Source of the DNA: Vicinamibacteria bacterium | GTDB lineage: Bacteria > Acidobacteriota > Vicinamibacteria > Vicinamibacterales > UBA8438 | Reading direction: 5' to 3' | Length of the DNA: 57,150 nucleotides | Assembly (NCBI GenBank): GCA_022821235.1 | Contig: JAJEEA010000482.1 | Location: 1 to 57,150, forward strand | In this document: positions 28,820 to 37,197 of the stretch, one piece after another | Layout of the letters: every line of letters begins with the position of its first letter | How positions within the stretch are numbered: the stretch's first letter is position 1 | The notes under the pieces: generated by a model | Told to the model about the DNA's origin: nothing | Databases searched by the model: none | The model's input: only the letters and a program-made list of their open reading frames with translations | Made by a program: the position numbers and the translations under genes

Positions 28820-29233
28820 CTACTGAGCTGTCTCCCCGAGCACCCAGGCCGAGAGGGTCTGGAACCAGGGGTCTTCCTGCGACGTGAACTGCCGTCCGCC
28901 GTTGTGGAACTCGTCGCCGCCCGCGTCGCGCTCGAGGGGATGCATCAGCAGCCGGCTCTCGAGCGGCTTGCCGGGGACGACGAGCCGCTGGAGGTTCTCG
29001 AAGTTCATGCGCGACTGTTCCTCGGTCCAGCCGTCGGCGCCCCGCTCCATCTCCTCGAGGAACCCGACCCGGCCCCCCTCCGCGTGGCACACCACGCAGC
29101 GGGTGAAGCCCGCCTTTCTCTCCACGAAGATGGGTTCCACGTTCGCCTTGTAGTACTCGAAGTCGAGGGTCGGGGTCGACTCGGATGCCTGCGGTTGCGC
29201 CAGCAGCGCCATGAGAGCCAGGACGATCGTCAT
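28820..29233 (-). CDS. Exported cytochrome c-like protein
   Basis: Encodes 137 residues with a short hydrophobic N-terminus (TIVLALMALLA). DFEYYKANVEPIFVERKAGFTRCVVCHAEGG contains one CxxCH haem site (residues 46-50), in the style of cytochromes that accompany planctomycete-type PSD1 proteins. The C-terminal part has VVPGKPLESRLLMHPLERDAGG and GGRQFTSQEDPWFQTLSAWV; the Met in LLMHPL is a possible second axial ligand. It is 41 bases upstream of the propeller gene on the same strand. Confidence 0.85.
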   Translation of the reverse strand: MTIVLALMALLAQPQASESTPTLDFEYYKANVEPIFVERKAGFTRCVVCHAEGGRVGFLEEMERGADGWTEEQSRMNFENLQRLVVPGKPLESRLLMHPLERDAGGDEFHNGGRQFTSQEDPWFQTLSAWVLGETAQ

Positions 29234-30021
29234 GGAGGCCTCCTTGATGTCTGTCCCTGTCGTCCCGGGCCGGAGTCACGACAGGGTCGGGCGTGGCAGC
29301 GCCCTTCCGGCGTCACGAACGCGCGCGCGGCCCCGGTGCGGCTCGACGCCGCCGCCGGCCGCGTGATCGCCGTAGAACCGCGTACATATCACGTTTGCCG
29401 CCCGCCGGGGTCGGAAGAAAACAGGACGAGCCCCGCCGTATCCCGGGGCCGACCTCTGCCGCCCGCCGGGGTCGGAAGAAAAGAGGACAGACCCCACCGT
29501 ATCCGGGCCGACCTCCGCGAAGCCGCCGCCGGACGGGGCAAGAATACCACCGCCCGCGCGCCGGCATGCGGCGAACCTCGGCAGACCCGCCATGATGCAG
29601 CGGATCGGACCGTCCCGCTTGCCTCCGGCGGCCGGTATGCCGACAATGATGGCAGCCCGGCGGTGAGGAGACGGCACCGCGTTCGCGGGACTGCCGCCGA
29701 GGGCGGTGGGAAGCCGCGGGGTGTCGGAAGCCGCGGATCGTCGAAATGACGGCATCCCTGCGGCGGGGGGGCTGCGCCGCGTTCGACGCGGGGCTGCCGC
29801 CGCAGGTCGTCGGAAGCCGCGGTCGGTCGAGAATGGGGCGACCCCGCGTCGGGAGACCGCACCGCGTTCGACGCGGGACTGCCGCCGCGGGCGATCGGAA
29901 GCCGCGGGCGGTCGGAAAGCCGCGGCGGTCGGAGTCGCGTTGCGGGAAGCCGTGGGCTGCGGAAGCCGCGGGTCGGGGAACGGAGACGGGGCCCGGGCCC
30001 CGGGAAGACGGAAGGTCTGCA
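29234..30021. other. Repeat-rich intergenic region without a gene
   Basis: Nearly 790 bases with no convincing coding sequence. It holds a 61-bp tandem repeat (29397-29517) and a set of looser repeats of the type GCGTTCGACGCGGGACTGCCGCCG followed by CGGAAGCCGCGG, near 29685, 29778 and 29868 (29671-29920). Single-unit variation and lack of codon bias favour non-coding repeat accumulation. Confidence 0.6.
29397..29517. repeat. Two-copy 61-bp REP-like repeat
   Basis: Two copies begin at 29397 and 29458 with GCCGCCCGCCGGGGTCGGAA. Each contains GGTC-GGAAGAAAA-AGGAC, and the second contains GGGGTC...GACCCC as an inverted pair around GGAAGAAAAGAGGACA. The reverse complement, GGGGTCTGTCCTCTTTT, is a motif well known from REP-type repeats with RAYT transposases. 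No transposase gene is in the window. Confidence 0.6.
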
Positions 30022-30891
30022 TTGGAGAATCACATTCGGGTCGAGCCGGTGACGCCGGTCATCGGGGCCGAGGTGTCCGGGGTCGACCTGAGCGCGCCGC
30101 TCGCCCCCGACGCCGTTGCCGCCATCCGAACCGCGCTGATGAACCACCTGGTGGTGTTCTTCCGTGACCAGAAGCTGACCTGGCCGCAGCACAAGGCATT
30201 CGGCCGCCTCTTCGGGGACCTGCACGTCCATCCCGCCGCGCCGAAGGACGCCGAGCATCCGGAGATCCTGGTCGTGCACGCCGACGGCGACTCGAAGTTC
30301 GTGTCCGGCGAGCTGTGGCACTCCGACGTGTCGTGCGACGTCGATCCCCCGATGGGGAGCATCCTGCGGGTCGAGCAGGCGCCGCCGTCGGGCGGCGACA
30401 CCCTGTTCGCCAGCATGTACGCCGCCTGGGAGGCCCTCTCCGACCGCATGCAGCGGCTGCTCGAGGAGCTGACGGCGGTGCACGAGGGCCGGCAGTACTA
30501 CATCGGCCGCTACGGGGGCGACAACCTGCGCGACGGCGTCTACCCGTCGGCCGAGCACCCCGCGGTGCGGACCCATCCCGAGACCGGCCGTTCCGCCCTC
30601 TACGTCAACGAGGGTTTCACCACCGGGTTCAAGGAGCTCAAGCGGGCCGAGAGCGACGCCCTGCTCGCGTTCCTCGTGCGCCACTGCTAGGCCCCCGAGC
30701 TCCAGTGCCGGTTCCGCTGGCACGCCGACTCGGTCGCGTTCTGGGACAACCGCTGCACCCAGCACCACGCCGTCTGGGACTACTACCCGGAGGTCCGCCA
30801 CGGCTACCGGGTCACCATCCAGGGCGACCGCCCGTTCTATGCGCCGGGCGCTCGCGCCGGGCAGGCGACGGCGGGAGCGGCCGCCAGCTAG
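30022..30891 (+). pseudogene. TauD/TfdA-type dioxygenase interrupted by an in-frame TAG
   Basis: The frame starts at a TTG (30022) after GGAAGG and encodes a 2-oxoglutarate and Fe(II)-dependent dioxygenase. IGAEVSGVDLSAPL is the family opening, and ELWHSDVSC has the HxD metal pair (His100, Asp102). At codon 223 (30688-30690) a TAG follows RHC. The same frame then continues for 66 codons with APELQCRFRWHADSVAFWDNR, TQHHAVWDYYPE (distal iron His) and HGYRVTIQGDRP (2-oxoglutarate Arg), ending at TAG 30889. Family proteins continue through this point without a break, so the stop removes essential residues. CAG to TAG (Gln) would be the simplest change. Confidence 0.85.
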
Positions 30892-31122
30892 GACGGTGCG
30901 GGCGCCGGCAGGGCCTTCGGGCGCCGGCGCCGCGGGAGTCCACGCCGAGGACCGCGCGCTGTTCCAGGAACGGTCGGTTGCGCCGCAGGCCACGAAGCGG
31001 CGAACCCCTGTGAACGCGCACTCGCCGTTCCGGCTCGTGGACGGCGGCGCTCTCCAGCCCCGGACCGCGCGGCTCTTGGGCACGGCTCTTGCTTCCCATG
31101 ACCGCATGGAGCGACGAAGGCC

Positions 31123-32157
31123 ATGAGCGGATCGGCGGTCGACCGGGGGGCTCGCGAGCGGGGCGGCGTCGACGTGGACGGCTTCGTCCATGCCCTGGCC
31201 AGCCGCCGCCGGGACCTCCATCAACTGATCGTCGACACCATCGCGGGCGCGGTGACGGCACGGCGGGCGGTGCTCGCGGTCGGTGACCACGCCGGCGAGA
31301 GGTTGACGGTGACCGCGACCCGCGGGGGTCCCGCCGCGCCGGCCACGGGCTCGGTGATCGCGCCCGGCGCGGGCATCACCGGGCGGACCTTCGCGACCCG
31401 CCGGCCCCACCTCGAGTCCGGGGCCGCCGCCGAGCCGGGGGAACCGTGGTTTCCCTCTCGCGGCGGCTCGTGCATCTCGGTGCCGCTGGTGGCCCGGGGT
31501 TCGGCGCTCGGGGCCATCACCCTGGCCGACCGGGCCGGCGGGCAGCCGTTCGACGGGGCCGATCTGGCGGCGGTGCAGGGGTTGGCCGCGACGGCCGCCC
31601 TTGCCCTCGCCTACGAGCGGGTGGAGAAGGTCAAGAACCGCCTCGAGCAGGTGGTGGCCGTCGATCCCCTCACCGGGCTCCTGAACCGCGGCGGTCTCGA
31701 CGCGCGGCTTCGCGAAGAGCTCGACCGGGCCCGCCGGCACCGCGAGCCGGTGGCCCTCGTGGCCATCGACGTCGACCGGTTCAAGTCGCTGAACGACGCC
31801 CTCGGCCACCCCGCCGGCGACGCCGTCCTGAAGGGGCTGGCCGCCATCTTCGACGGGTCGGTGCGGGCCGGCGACCTCTGCGCGCGCTTCGGCGGCGACG
31901 AGTTCGCCATCGTGATGCCCCGCACCGCCGCCGCCGGCGCGTGCCAGAGCGCGGATCGCATCCGGCGGCGGGTGCAGGACTACTGGCCCGACTCGATCTC
32001 GCCGCGCCCGCCCGGCCTCCGCATCACGGCCAGCTTCGGGGTGGCCGTGTCCGGGGCCGACACCACGCCGGCCTCGCTCGTCGAACGGGCCGACCGGGCC
32101 CTCTACGCGGCCAAGGCCAACGGGCGGAACCGGGTCCAGCTCGGCGCGGGGGCCTGA
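31123..32157 (+). CDS. GAF-GGDEF diguanylate cyclase
   Basis: Encodes 344 residues. The N-terminal half (about 20-170) fits a GAF sensor: IVDTIAGAVTARRAVLAVGDHAGERL, ITGRTFATRRPHLESG, GGSCISVPLVARGSALGAITLADRAG. The C-terminal half has DPLTGLLNRGGLDARL and LCARFGGDEFAIVMPRT, the full GGDEF active site; RAGD lies five residues before it, which matches the RxxD inhibitory site for c-di-GMP feedback. It should make cyclic di-GMP in the cytoplasm, with the GAF domain as sensor. GGVAVSG-type and YAAKANGRNRV sequences close the domain. There is no signal peptide. Confidence 0.93.
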   Translation: MSGSAVDRGARERGGVDVDGFVHALASRRRDLHQLIVDTIAGAVTARRAVLAVGDHAGERLTVTATRGGPAAPATGSVIAPGAGITGRTFATRRPHLESGAAAEPGEPWFPSRGGSCISVPLVARGSALGAITLADRAGGQPFDGADLAAVQGLAATAALALAYERVEKVKNRLEQVVAVDPLTGLLNRGGLDARLREELDRARRHREPVALVAIDVDRFKSLNDALGHPAGDAVLKGLAAIFDGSVRAGDLCARFGGDEFAIVMPRTAAAGACQSADRIRRRVQDYWPDSISPRPPGLRITASFGVAVSGADTTPASLVERADRALYAAKANGRNRVQLGAGA

Positions 32158-32227
32158 TGCGGTCGCCCGGAGGTGCAAGGGGCGGGGCCGACGCACGGTC
32201 CGGACCCGTGATGGAACGGAGCTATGT

Positions 32228-32833
32228 ATGATCGAAGGCATGATTCGAGTGGACGTGGCGGATGCCGACGACGGGCTCGCCGATTGTCTCGAATCGGTCG
32301 AGCATGGCGAGACGGTGCTGCTGTGTCGGCGCAGCGTCCCCGTCGCGGAGATTCGACCGGCCCCTGGCAGCCGAAGCACATCACCATCGGCGGCGCTCGT
32401 CGAGCATGCGGGCGACCATCGGGACGTCGCAACCGCTCTGGAGCAATCGGGCCACGGCGCGATCGCTGCCCGGCTCGTTCACCTGCATCGACTCGTCGAC
32501 GAGGACCCCGAAGAACCCCGCATCCCCATCGAGTCGCTGCGGGGACTGGCGTCGTTCCTCCTGAACGAGCCCCGTTTGCCGATCCCGCGCCTCGGCGTCG
32601 GCCCGGAGGGCTTCATCCAGGCGGAGTGGCGTGTTCCCGAGGACGGGATGCTCGCCCTGAAGTTCCTGCCCTCCGGGTTCATCCGATTCGCGGCCGTCTC
32701 TGCCCCTGTTCAGCCCGGCATCGAGCGTCGGCGCGTCAACGGGACCCTGCCCGCGCCCGCCGTGTCGGATGCCATCCGGGCCTTCACCGACCTTCTCGTC
32801 CAGCCTGCCGATGAGCGACAGGACCATCCCTGA
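32228..32833 (+). CDS. Phd-like antitoxin N-terminus fused to an uncharacterised C-terminal domain
   Basis: Encodes 201 residues. The first 50, IRVDVADADDGLADCLESVEHGETVLLCRRSVPVAEIRP, have the layout of Phd/YefM antitoxins: a short strand, a helix, then a GETVLLxRRSxPVAEI strand-turn. The middle is helical, and residues 95-200 form a separate domain: IPIESLRGLASFLLNEPRLPIPRLGVGPEGFIQAEWR, LALKFLPSGFIRFAAVSA. No toxin gene lies next to it on either side. It may be an orphan antitoxin or a regulator. The ATG at 32228 has GGAG upstream; the next ATG is 12 bases later. Confidence 0.55.
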   Translation: MIEGMIRVDVADADDGLADCLESVEHGETVLLCRRSVPVAEIRPAPGSRSTSPSAALVEHAGDHRDVATALEQSGHGAIAARLVHLHRLVDEDPEEPRIPIESLRGLASFLLNEPRLPIPRLGVGPEGFIQAEWRVPEDGMLALKFLPSGFIRFAAVSAPVQPGIERRRVNGTLPAPAVSDAIRAFTDLLVQPADERQDHP

Positions 32834-32899
32834 CCGCGACCATCTGTCTCGGGTGCTACAAGCTCCGGGGTGGACATGTCACGTGGTACCCTGTCCCGC

Positions 32900-34033
32900 A
32901 TGAAGAGCGAAAGAGGGTGGCTCGTGGGTGTCGGTGCGGTCATGGCCGGCCTGATCCTGGCGTGGGTCGCGCCGCCAACGGCCGCCTTGGCTCAGCCCGT
33001 TGCGGCGGCGGCCCCGTTGACCCTGGACGCCTTCCGCGGCGACGGCGCGGCCTGCTACGACCGGTCGGTGCAGCCGCAGACCACGGTCGTCGACAGCCAC
33101 ATCCATTTCCGGCCCTTCGGCGGGCCCGCCGTCCCGTTCGAGGAGATCGTGCAGTACCTCGAGGCGACCGGCGTCCTGTTCGCCAACGTCTACGGCATCG
33201 GCCAGATGCTGCCCGCGTCGTCCCCGTGCACCTACTACCTCGACTGCCCCGGCACGCCGCTGGCGCCGACCCTGAGGAACGACTTCGTCAACGCCGCCAA
33301 CGCGGTGGTGAAGACGCCCGAGGGCCTCCACCTGACGCTGGCCATGACCTTCCCGGACCTCGCGGACCCCGACTCGGTCCTCGACGGCATGGCGCTGCTC
33401 GACGACGAGTACCCCGGCCTCTTCCGATGGATGGGCGAGGTCAACCTCGTCAAGCAGGCGGTCTTCGCCAACGGGCGGGGGCCGGTGTCGGCCGAGGCCA
33501 TCGACGGCTGGGCCGGCTTCATGGCGGTGCTGCGCGAGCGCGGCATTCCCATCGCCATCCACTCGGACCTCGGCAGCGACGACGAGCCGACCCTCTACCT
33601 GCCGCTGATGGAGCAGGTGCTGAACACCTATCCGGACAACCCCATCGTCTGGGTCCACATGGGGCTGTCGCGCGAGCTGACCACCATGGACCCGGCGCGG
33701 CACGCCGAGCTGATGGCGTCGATGCTCGAGCGCTACCCCAGGCTGATGCTCGACATCACGTGGCGGGTCCTCGACGACGCGTACTTCTCGACGCCGGAGG
33801 GCCGGGCCGCCTACGTGCCGTTCCTGAACGCCCACTCGGAGCGCATTCTCCCCGGCACCGACTTCCTCGCGTCGCGCGACAAGGACTTCGACGTCTACCG
33901 CGAGGAGCTCGAGATCAACAGCCGCATCCTCGGCCATCTCGACGACGAGGCATTCCGCAACATCGCCCTCGGCGAGAACTACTTCCGCCTGCTCGGGCTG
34001 GACTACGAGGCGCCCCGGGTTTGCGCGGGGTGA
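32900..34033 (+). CDS. Exported amidohydrolase-like TIM-barrel protein
   Basis: Encodes 377 residues from the ATG at 32900; an in-frame ATG at 32870 would add 10 residues. The signal peptide ends near AALAQP. QTTVVDSHIHFRPFGG contains the DxHxH metal-binding motif of amidohydrolases (amidohydro-rel/cholinesterase-like subfamily). PIAIHSDLGSD supplies another His, PIVWVHMGLS a later one, and ERILPGTDFLAS an Asp in the final strand, all positioned as in TIM-barrel metal hydrolases and decarboxylases. The substrate is unknown. Cysteines in DGAACYD and SSPCTYYLDCPG could form a disulfide in the periplasm. Confidence 0.83.
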   Translation: MKSERGWLVGVGAVMAGLILAWVAPPTAALAQPVAAAAPLTLDAFRGDGAACYDRSVQPQTTVVDSHIHFRPFGGPAVPFEEIVQYLEATGVLFANVYGIGQMLPASSPCTYYLDCPGTPLAPTLRNDFVNAANAVVKTPEGLHLTLAMTFPDLADPDSVLDGMALLDDEYPGLFRWMGEVNLVKQAVFANGRGPVSAEAIDGWAGFMAVLRERGIPIAIHSDLGSDDEPTLYLPLMEQVLNTYPDNPIVWVHMGLSRELTTMDPARHAELMASMLERYPRLMLDITWRVLDDAYFSTPEGRAAYVPFLNAHSERILPGTDFLASRDKDFDVYREELEINSRILGHLDDEAFRNIALGENYFRLLGLDYEAPRVCAG

Positions 34034-35021
34034 GGCAGGACGTCGGCGGCACAAGCGGGAGTACCAACCCCAATCGCTCCAGCACTCGTATAGTCCTTGT
34101 GTGACTTTCTGTTCGTGGTGTCAACTTTTATTAGCGCGTTCATAGCAGACCCGCAACAGCGGGTAGGTCTTGAGGTTTCGCGAACATCTTCGCGCAAGCC
34201 ACGTCGAAACCGCTAAGGGCATAGCTCGTTGAATCGCTAACGGAGCTCTGGCCAGGATGCAGGAGAGCATCGACGGTAGCCTCACACTGCGGTGCGCCGG
34301 ATTCCCCGGCAGAAGCCAGTACGACCCGCCCCGAGGCCGATCTTCAGGCAGAACGGAGAGGCCTTGAAAAAGACCGCTCTTGAGCTATACTCCCGCGCAG
34401 CGGGACTCAAGTGATTTTGGGAGGCCAAGATCTGGGCGCGCAGCCCGAGTCGGCGATTCGCCTCCTGAGCATTTGCGGGACGTTGGCTGCGTTCGTCGCG
34501 CCCGCGCCGCCGGGGCAGTTCACCGCACTTCCGAATTCACCGACAATTCGCATGTTGAGTGGCGCGCGCCGCCGGTTTCCCGACCCGGCGCCACCGCGCA
34601 CAAGCAGTTTGCGAGACGTAGCTGCGAAGCCGCCGTTCCGCCGTCCCGACCGCAGCGGCGTTCATCCAATGGGCCTGATCGCCGACGACTGCGGCGGCAC
34701 CCGTACCGATCTGCAGCACTGCTTCGACCTGCTCGGTCTCGGTGTCGCCGGCGTTTGCGCCCTGTGCGGTGATGCTGAAAACCGTGCGCGTTTAGAGGAG
34801 ACTGGCATCGGCGAACCGTCACAGACTCCATACGGCCGTTGCACGCGCGATGCCCTCGATGGTTTGCGGCAGCGCTTCGTGCAATGCCATGGACGAGGCC
34901 TTGGTCGGGATCCTCAGTCGCTCACTACGCCACGTAGGCGCGGGACCAATCTCGGAAACCCCCTAACTGATGGGGCGCGCTTGACCACGGGCAGCTCCAG
35001 TTAAGCAGGAAAGGAGATCCA
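34034..35021. other. Long intergenic stretch with hairpins but no convincing gene
   Basis: Almost 1 kb of lower-GC sequence. Frames on both strands lack consistent protein-like content. Two hairpins stand out: ACCCGC-AACA-GCGGGT at 34149-34164, within AGACC (34147-34151) and GGTCT (34166-34170), and TCCCGC-GCA-GCGGGA at 34391-34405, enclosed by CTTGAG (34379-34384) and CTCAAG (34406-34411). Both share the CCCGC/GCGGG core. The GGAAAGGAGATCC just before 35022 is the ribosome binding site of the next gene. Confidence 0.5.
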
Positions 35022-35396
35022 ATGGGCACACTTGGTGACTTTATGAAAGAACTTGCAGTCCTGATGGCAGATGCCGATCTGCAACTCCCCCTGAAGGATG
35101 AGACGCCCTGGCATCATCTCTTCTTGCAGCTTAAGCAGGCGAAGGGCATCGAAGATCGCCCGGCCTTCCTTGACAACCTCGTATTTGACTGGGACGGTCC
35201 GGCGCCTAAGTGCCAAGAACTCTCGGAGTTCTTGCATGCGCTCCATTGGAGTGCAGCCGTGACTGCCCATAACCCTACCTATGAGGCCATCCAAATCGGC
35301 ACCGATGTCGCCGAGCGCTGGCGACCTTCTCGGCAAACTGCCTTCCACGAGTGGGCGCTTGAGCAAGCGAAGGCCGAGTTTCCTGCTAGGGTTTAG
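35022..35396 (+). CDS. Hypothetical small protein ahead of the HD phosphohydrolase
   Basis: Encodes 124 residues from an ATG with an excellent ribosome binding site (GGAAAGGAGATCC). The sequence opens GTLGDFMKELAVLMADADLQLPLKDETPWHHLFLQLKQAKG and continues PAFLDNLVFDWDGPAPKCQELSEFLHALHWSAAVTAHNP, then YEAIQIGTDVAERW. It looks like a compact helical cytoplasmic protein. I do not recognise it. Four bases separate its stop from the start of the HD gene, so they are almost certainly cotranscribed and probably function together. Confidence 0.7.
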   Translation: MGTLGDFMKELAVLMADADLQLPLKDETPWHHLFLQLKQAKGIEDRPAFLDNLVFDWDGPAPKCQELSEFLHALHWSAAVTAHNPTYEAIQIGTDVAERWRPSRQTAFHEWALEQAKAEFPARV

Positions 35397-35400
35397 TGAA

Positions 35401-37152
35401 ATGGCTGGTGGGTTAGGGTTGGGTGTTTACAGGAAGTTGCACGAAATAGTACAGGGTTTTGACCAGCACCTCAGCGATGCACATAGCGACTTTTTTGGCC
35501 AAGGTGCATCTCATCCGGTTCTGGACCTGAAGGGTCACAAGGTCATCCATGATAATCTGTGGGGGACCAACAAATTCACGTGGATGGAGTGCTTGTTGAT
35601 CGATTCGCCGATCATGCAACGTCTCAAAGATATTCGCCAGGTGGGTTTGGCTTTTGAAGTTTATCCATGTGCGCACCATAAGCGATTTGAGCATTCGCTC
35701 GGTGTTCTGACATTGGCATCAAGGACCTTCGATGCGTGTGTCGCAAATAGTTCCGGCGAACTCAAGACCTTTCTTCCTAGCTTATATGGCGGACGATCGT
35801 ACGAAGCTTGCATCGGGCGACTGAGGCAAGAACTACGCTTGGCGGCGCTCCTGCACGATGCGGGTCACAGTTTATTCAGTCACGCGTCCGAAAAGGTATA
35901 CTCTCGCTTGCCGTTGCTGAGGGACGCATCCGCGGAACTTACGGATATTGCAGGGAAGGAGAAGGGCGCCGGAGAGGTTATTTCGTTCTGTCTGGCGCGG
36001 ACGAACGCCTTGAGATCACTGGTGGAGCGCGGACGACGCAAAGTGATGGATTCGACGGGCGAGGATGAGTATGTGGATGAGGTGGATTTTGATCATGTCT
36101 CGTTGATGATCATTGGTCGGACTTGGCATCCGTTCCTCCAGTTCCTTGGGGATATAGTGTCATCGGCCTTTGACGCTGACAAGCTTGACTATCTTCTGCG
36201 GGATGCGGTGGCAGCGGGATTGCCGCTGCGATACGATCTGGACCGGTACTTGCACGCAGTGCGCCTGAATCGGTCTGAATTGGCAGACGGTGAAGAGAAG
36301 CTGCGTAGACTATACGATGCGGTTGGTGAAGGCAAGGCTGAAAGACGGGAGGCGTCGAACGGCCGGGGATACAGCTGCTATGAGGCGTATCGATTGCGCC
36401 TTCCGGCGTCTGCGTTGAACGTAATTGAGCAGATTGTTATCTGCAAGATGATGCTGTTCAGTTATTTGTACCACCATACTAAGGTGAGGGCTACTGAAGG
36501 GTTGTTTGAGCGGATGCTGGAGCGAGTCCAGAGGAAGTGGATGAAAGACGGTAGATTGAGTGAGCTCGCGATTCTCCGCCGGTACATGGAGTTGTCGGAC
36601 TCGTCTTTGCGAGGGTGCTTCCTGCAATCCTCCGATCACGCGGTGAAACGGGACGCATATCGGATTGTAAACAGGCTTGCTCCACGCGAAGTGATGCGCA
36701 TTAACTCCAGCATGGCCACTCATGGTGATCGGGCGCCGATCAATGATCTGTTGGCGGACCTGCAGAATCGTCACAAGCGCGATGAACTGGTACGTAGGAT
36801 CGAAACCTTGATGGGCGAGGCACTGATCCGGGGAGGTTGTGAGGCACTCGGTTCCACAGTGGAGACGGCACTCGATGCAGCTGGAGTGTGGCTGGACGTT
36901 CCAAGGGCGCCAAAATTCACGGATATTGATGAAGTTGCGAGCGGGGCGGACGACGACAGCAATATTGGGATTCGACACGTGTTTCCGGTGGACAAGTGGA
37001 CACAAGCATACACATCATACAGCTATAACGTGCGGGTTTTCGCGTTTTCGGAGTATATAGCGCAGGTGAGATCGGCGGCGCGAGCGGCGATTGCGGACGT
37101 GACGGGGGTGAGGAGTGAGGAGTTCTACGCGAAGGCGCAGAGAGCGCGGTGA
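35401..37152 (+). CDS. SAMHD1/dGTPase-like HD phosphohydrolase in a low-GC island
   Basis: Encodes 583 residues from the ATG four bases after the upstream gene. RFEHSLGVLTLASR (His98) and AALLHDAGHSLFSHAS (His152-Asp153) give the HD-domain metal ligands, and SAFDADKLDYLLRDAVAAGLPLRYDLDRYL strongly resembles the SAMHD1 block that contains the fourth ligand (DVDKWDYFARD). SAMHD1-type enzymes hydrolyse dNTPs to nucleosides and triphosphate, and bacterial relatives act against phage. Residues 330-480 are helical and less conserved. The C-terminal 100 residues (IRHVFPVDKWTQAYTSYSYNVRVFAF) are unassigned. GC content is well below the flanks, suggesting transfer. Confidence 0.85.
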   Translation: MAGGLGLGVYRKLHEIVQGFDQHLSDAHSDFFGQGASHPVLDLKGHKVIHDNLWGTNKFTWMECLLIDSPIMQRLKDIRQVGLAFEVYPCAHHKRFEHSLGVLTLASRTFDACVANSSGELKTFLPSLYGGRSYEACIGRLRQELRLAALLHDAGHSLFSHASEKVYSRLPLLRDASAELTDIAGKEKGAGEVISFCLARTNALRSLVERGRRKVMDSTGEDEYVDEVDFDHVSLMIIGRTWHPFLQFLGDIVSSAFDADKLDYLLRDAVAAGLPLRYDLDRYLHAVRLNRSELADGEEKLRRLYDAVGEGKAERREASNGRGYSCYEAYRLRLPASALNVIEQIVICKMMLFSYLYHHTKVRATEGLFERMLERVQRKWMKDGRLSELAILRRYMELSDSSLRGCFLQSSDHAVKRDAYRIVNRLAPREVMRINSSMATHGDRAPINDLLADLQNRHKRDELVRRIETLMGEALIRGGCEALGSTVETALDAAGVWLDVPRAPKFTDIDEVASGADDDSNIGIRHVFPVDKWTQAYTSYSYNVRVFAFSEYIAQVRSAARAAIADVTGVRSEEFYAKAQRAR

Positions 37153-37197
37153 ATGGTTGTGGGGCGCATGGGGTGGGGGAGAGACGAGGAACTCCGG

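Noticed and set aside
29276-30022. Minus-strand frame of 248 residues through the repeat-rich gap
   Set aside because: Its sequence is the translation of tandem repeats; no start signal.
34379-34411. attC-like recombination site
   Set aside because: Nested hairpin present, but no GTTRRRY/RYYYAAC core sites and no integrase.
34411-35004. 197-residue plus-strand frame and 34537-34844 minus-strand frames
   Set aside because: Neither shows consistent codon bias or motifs; a minus-strand segment looks protein-like for a few dozen residues but is broken by stops, so at most a decayed gene.
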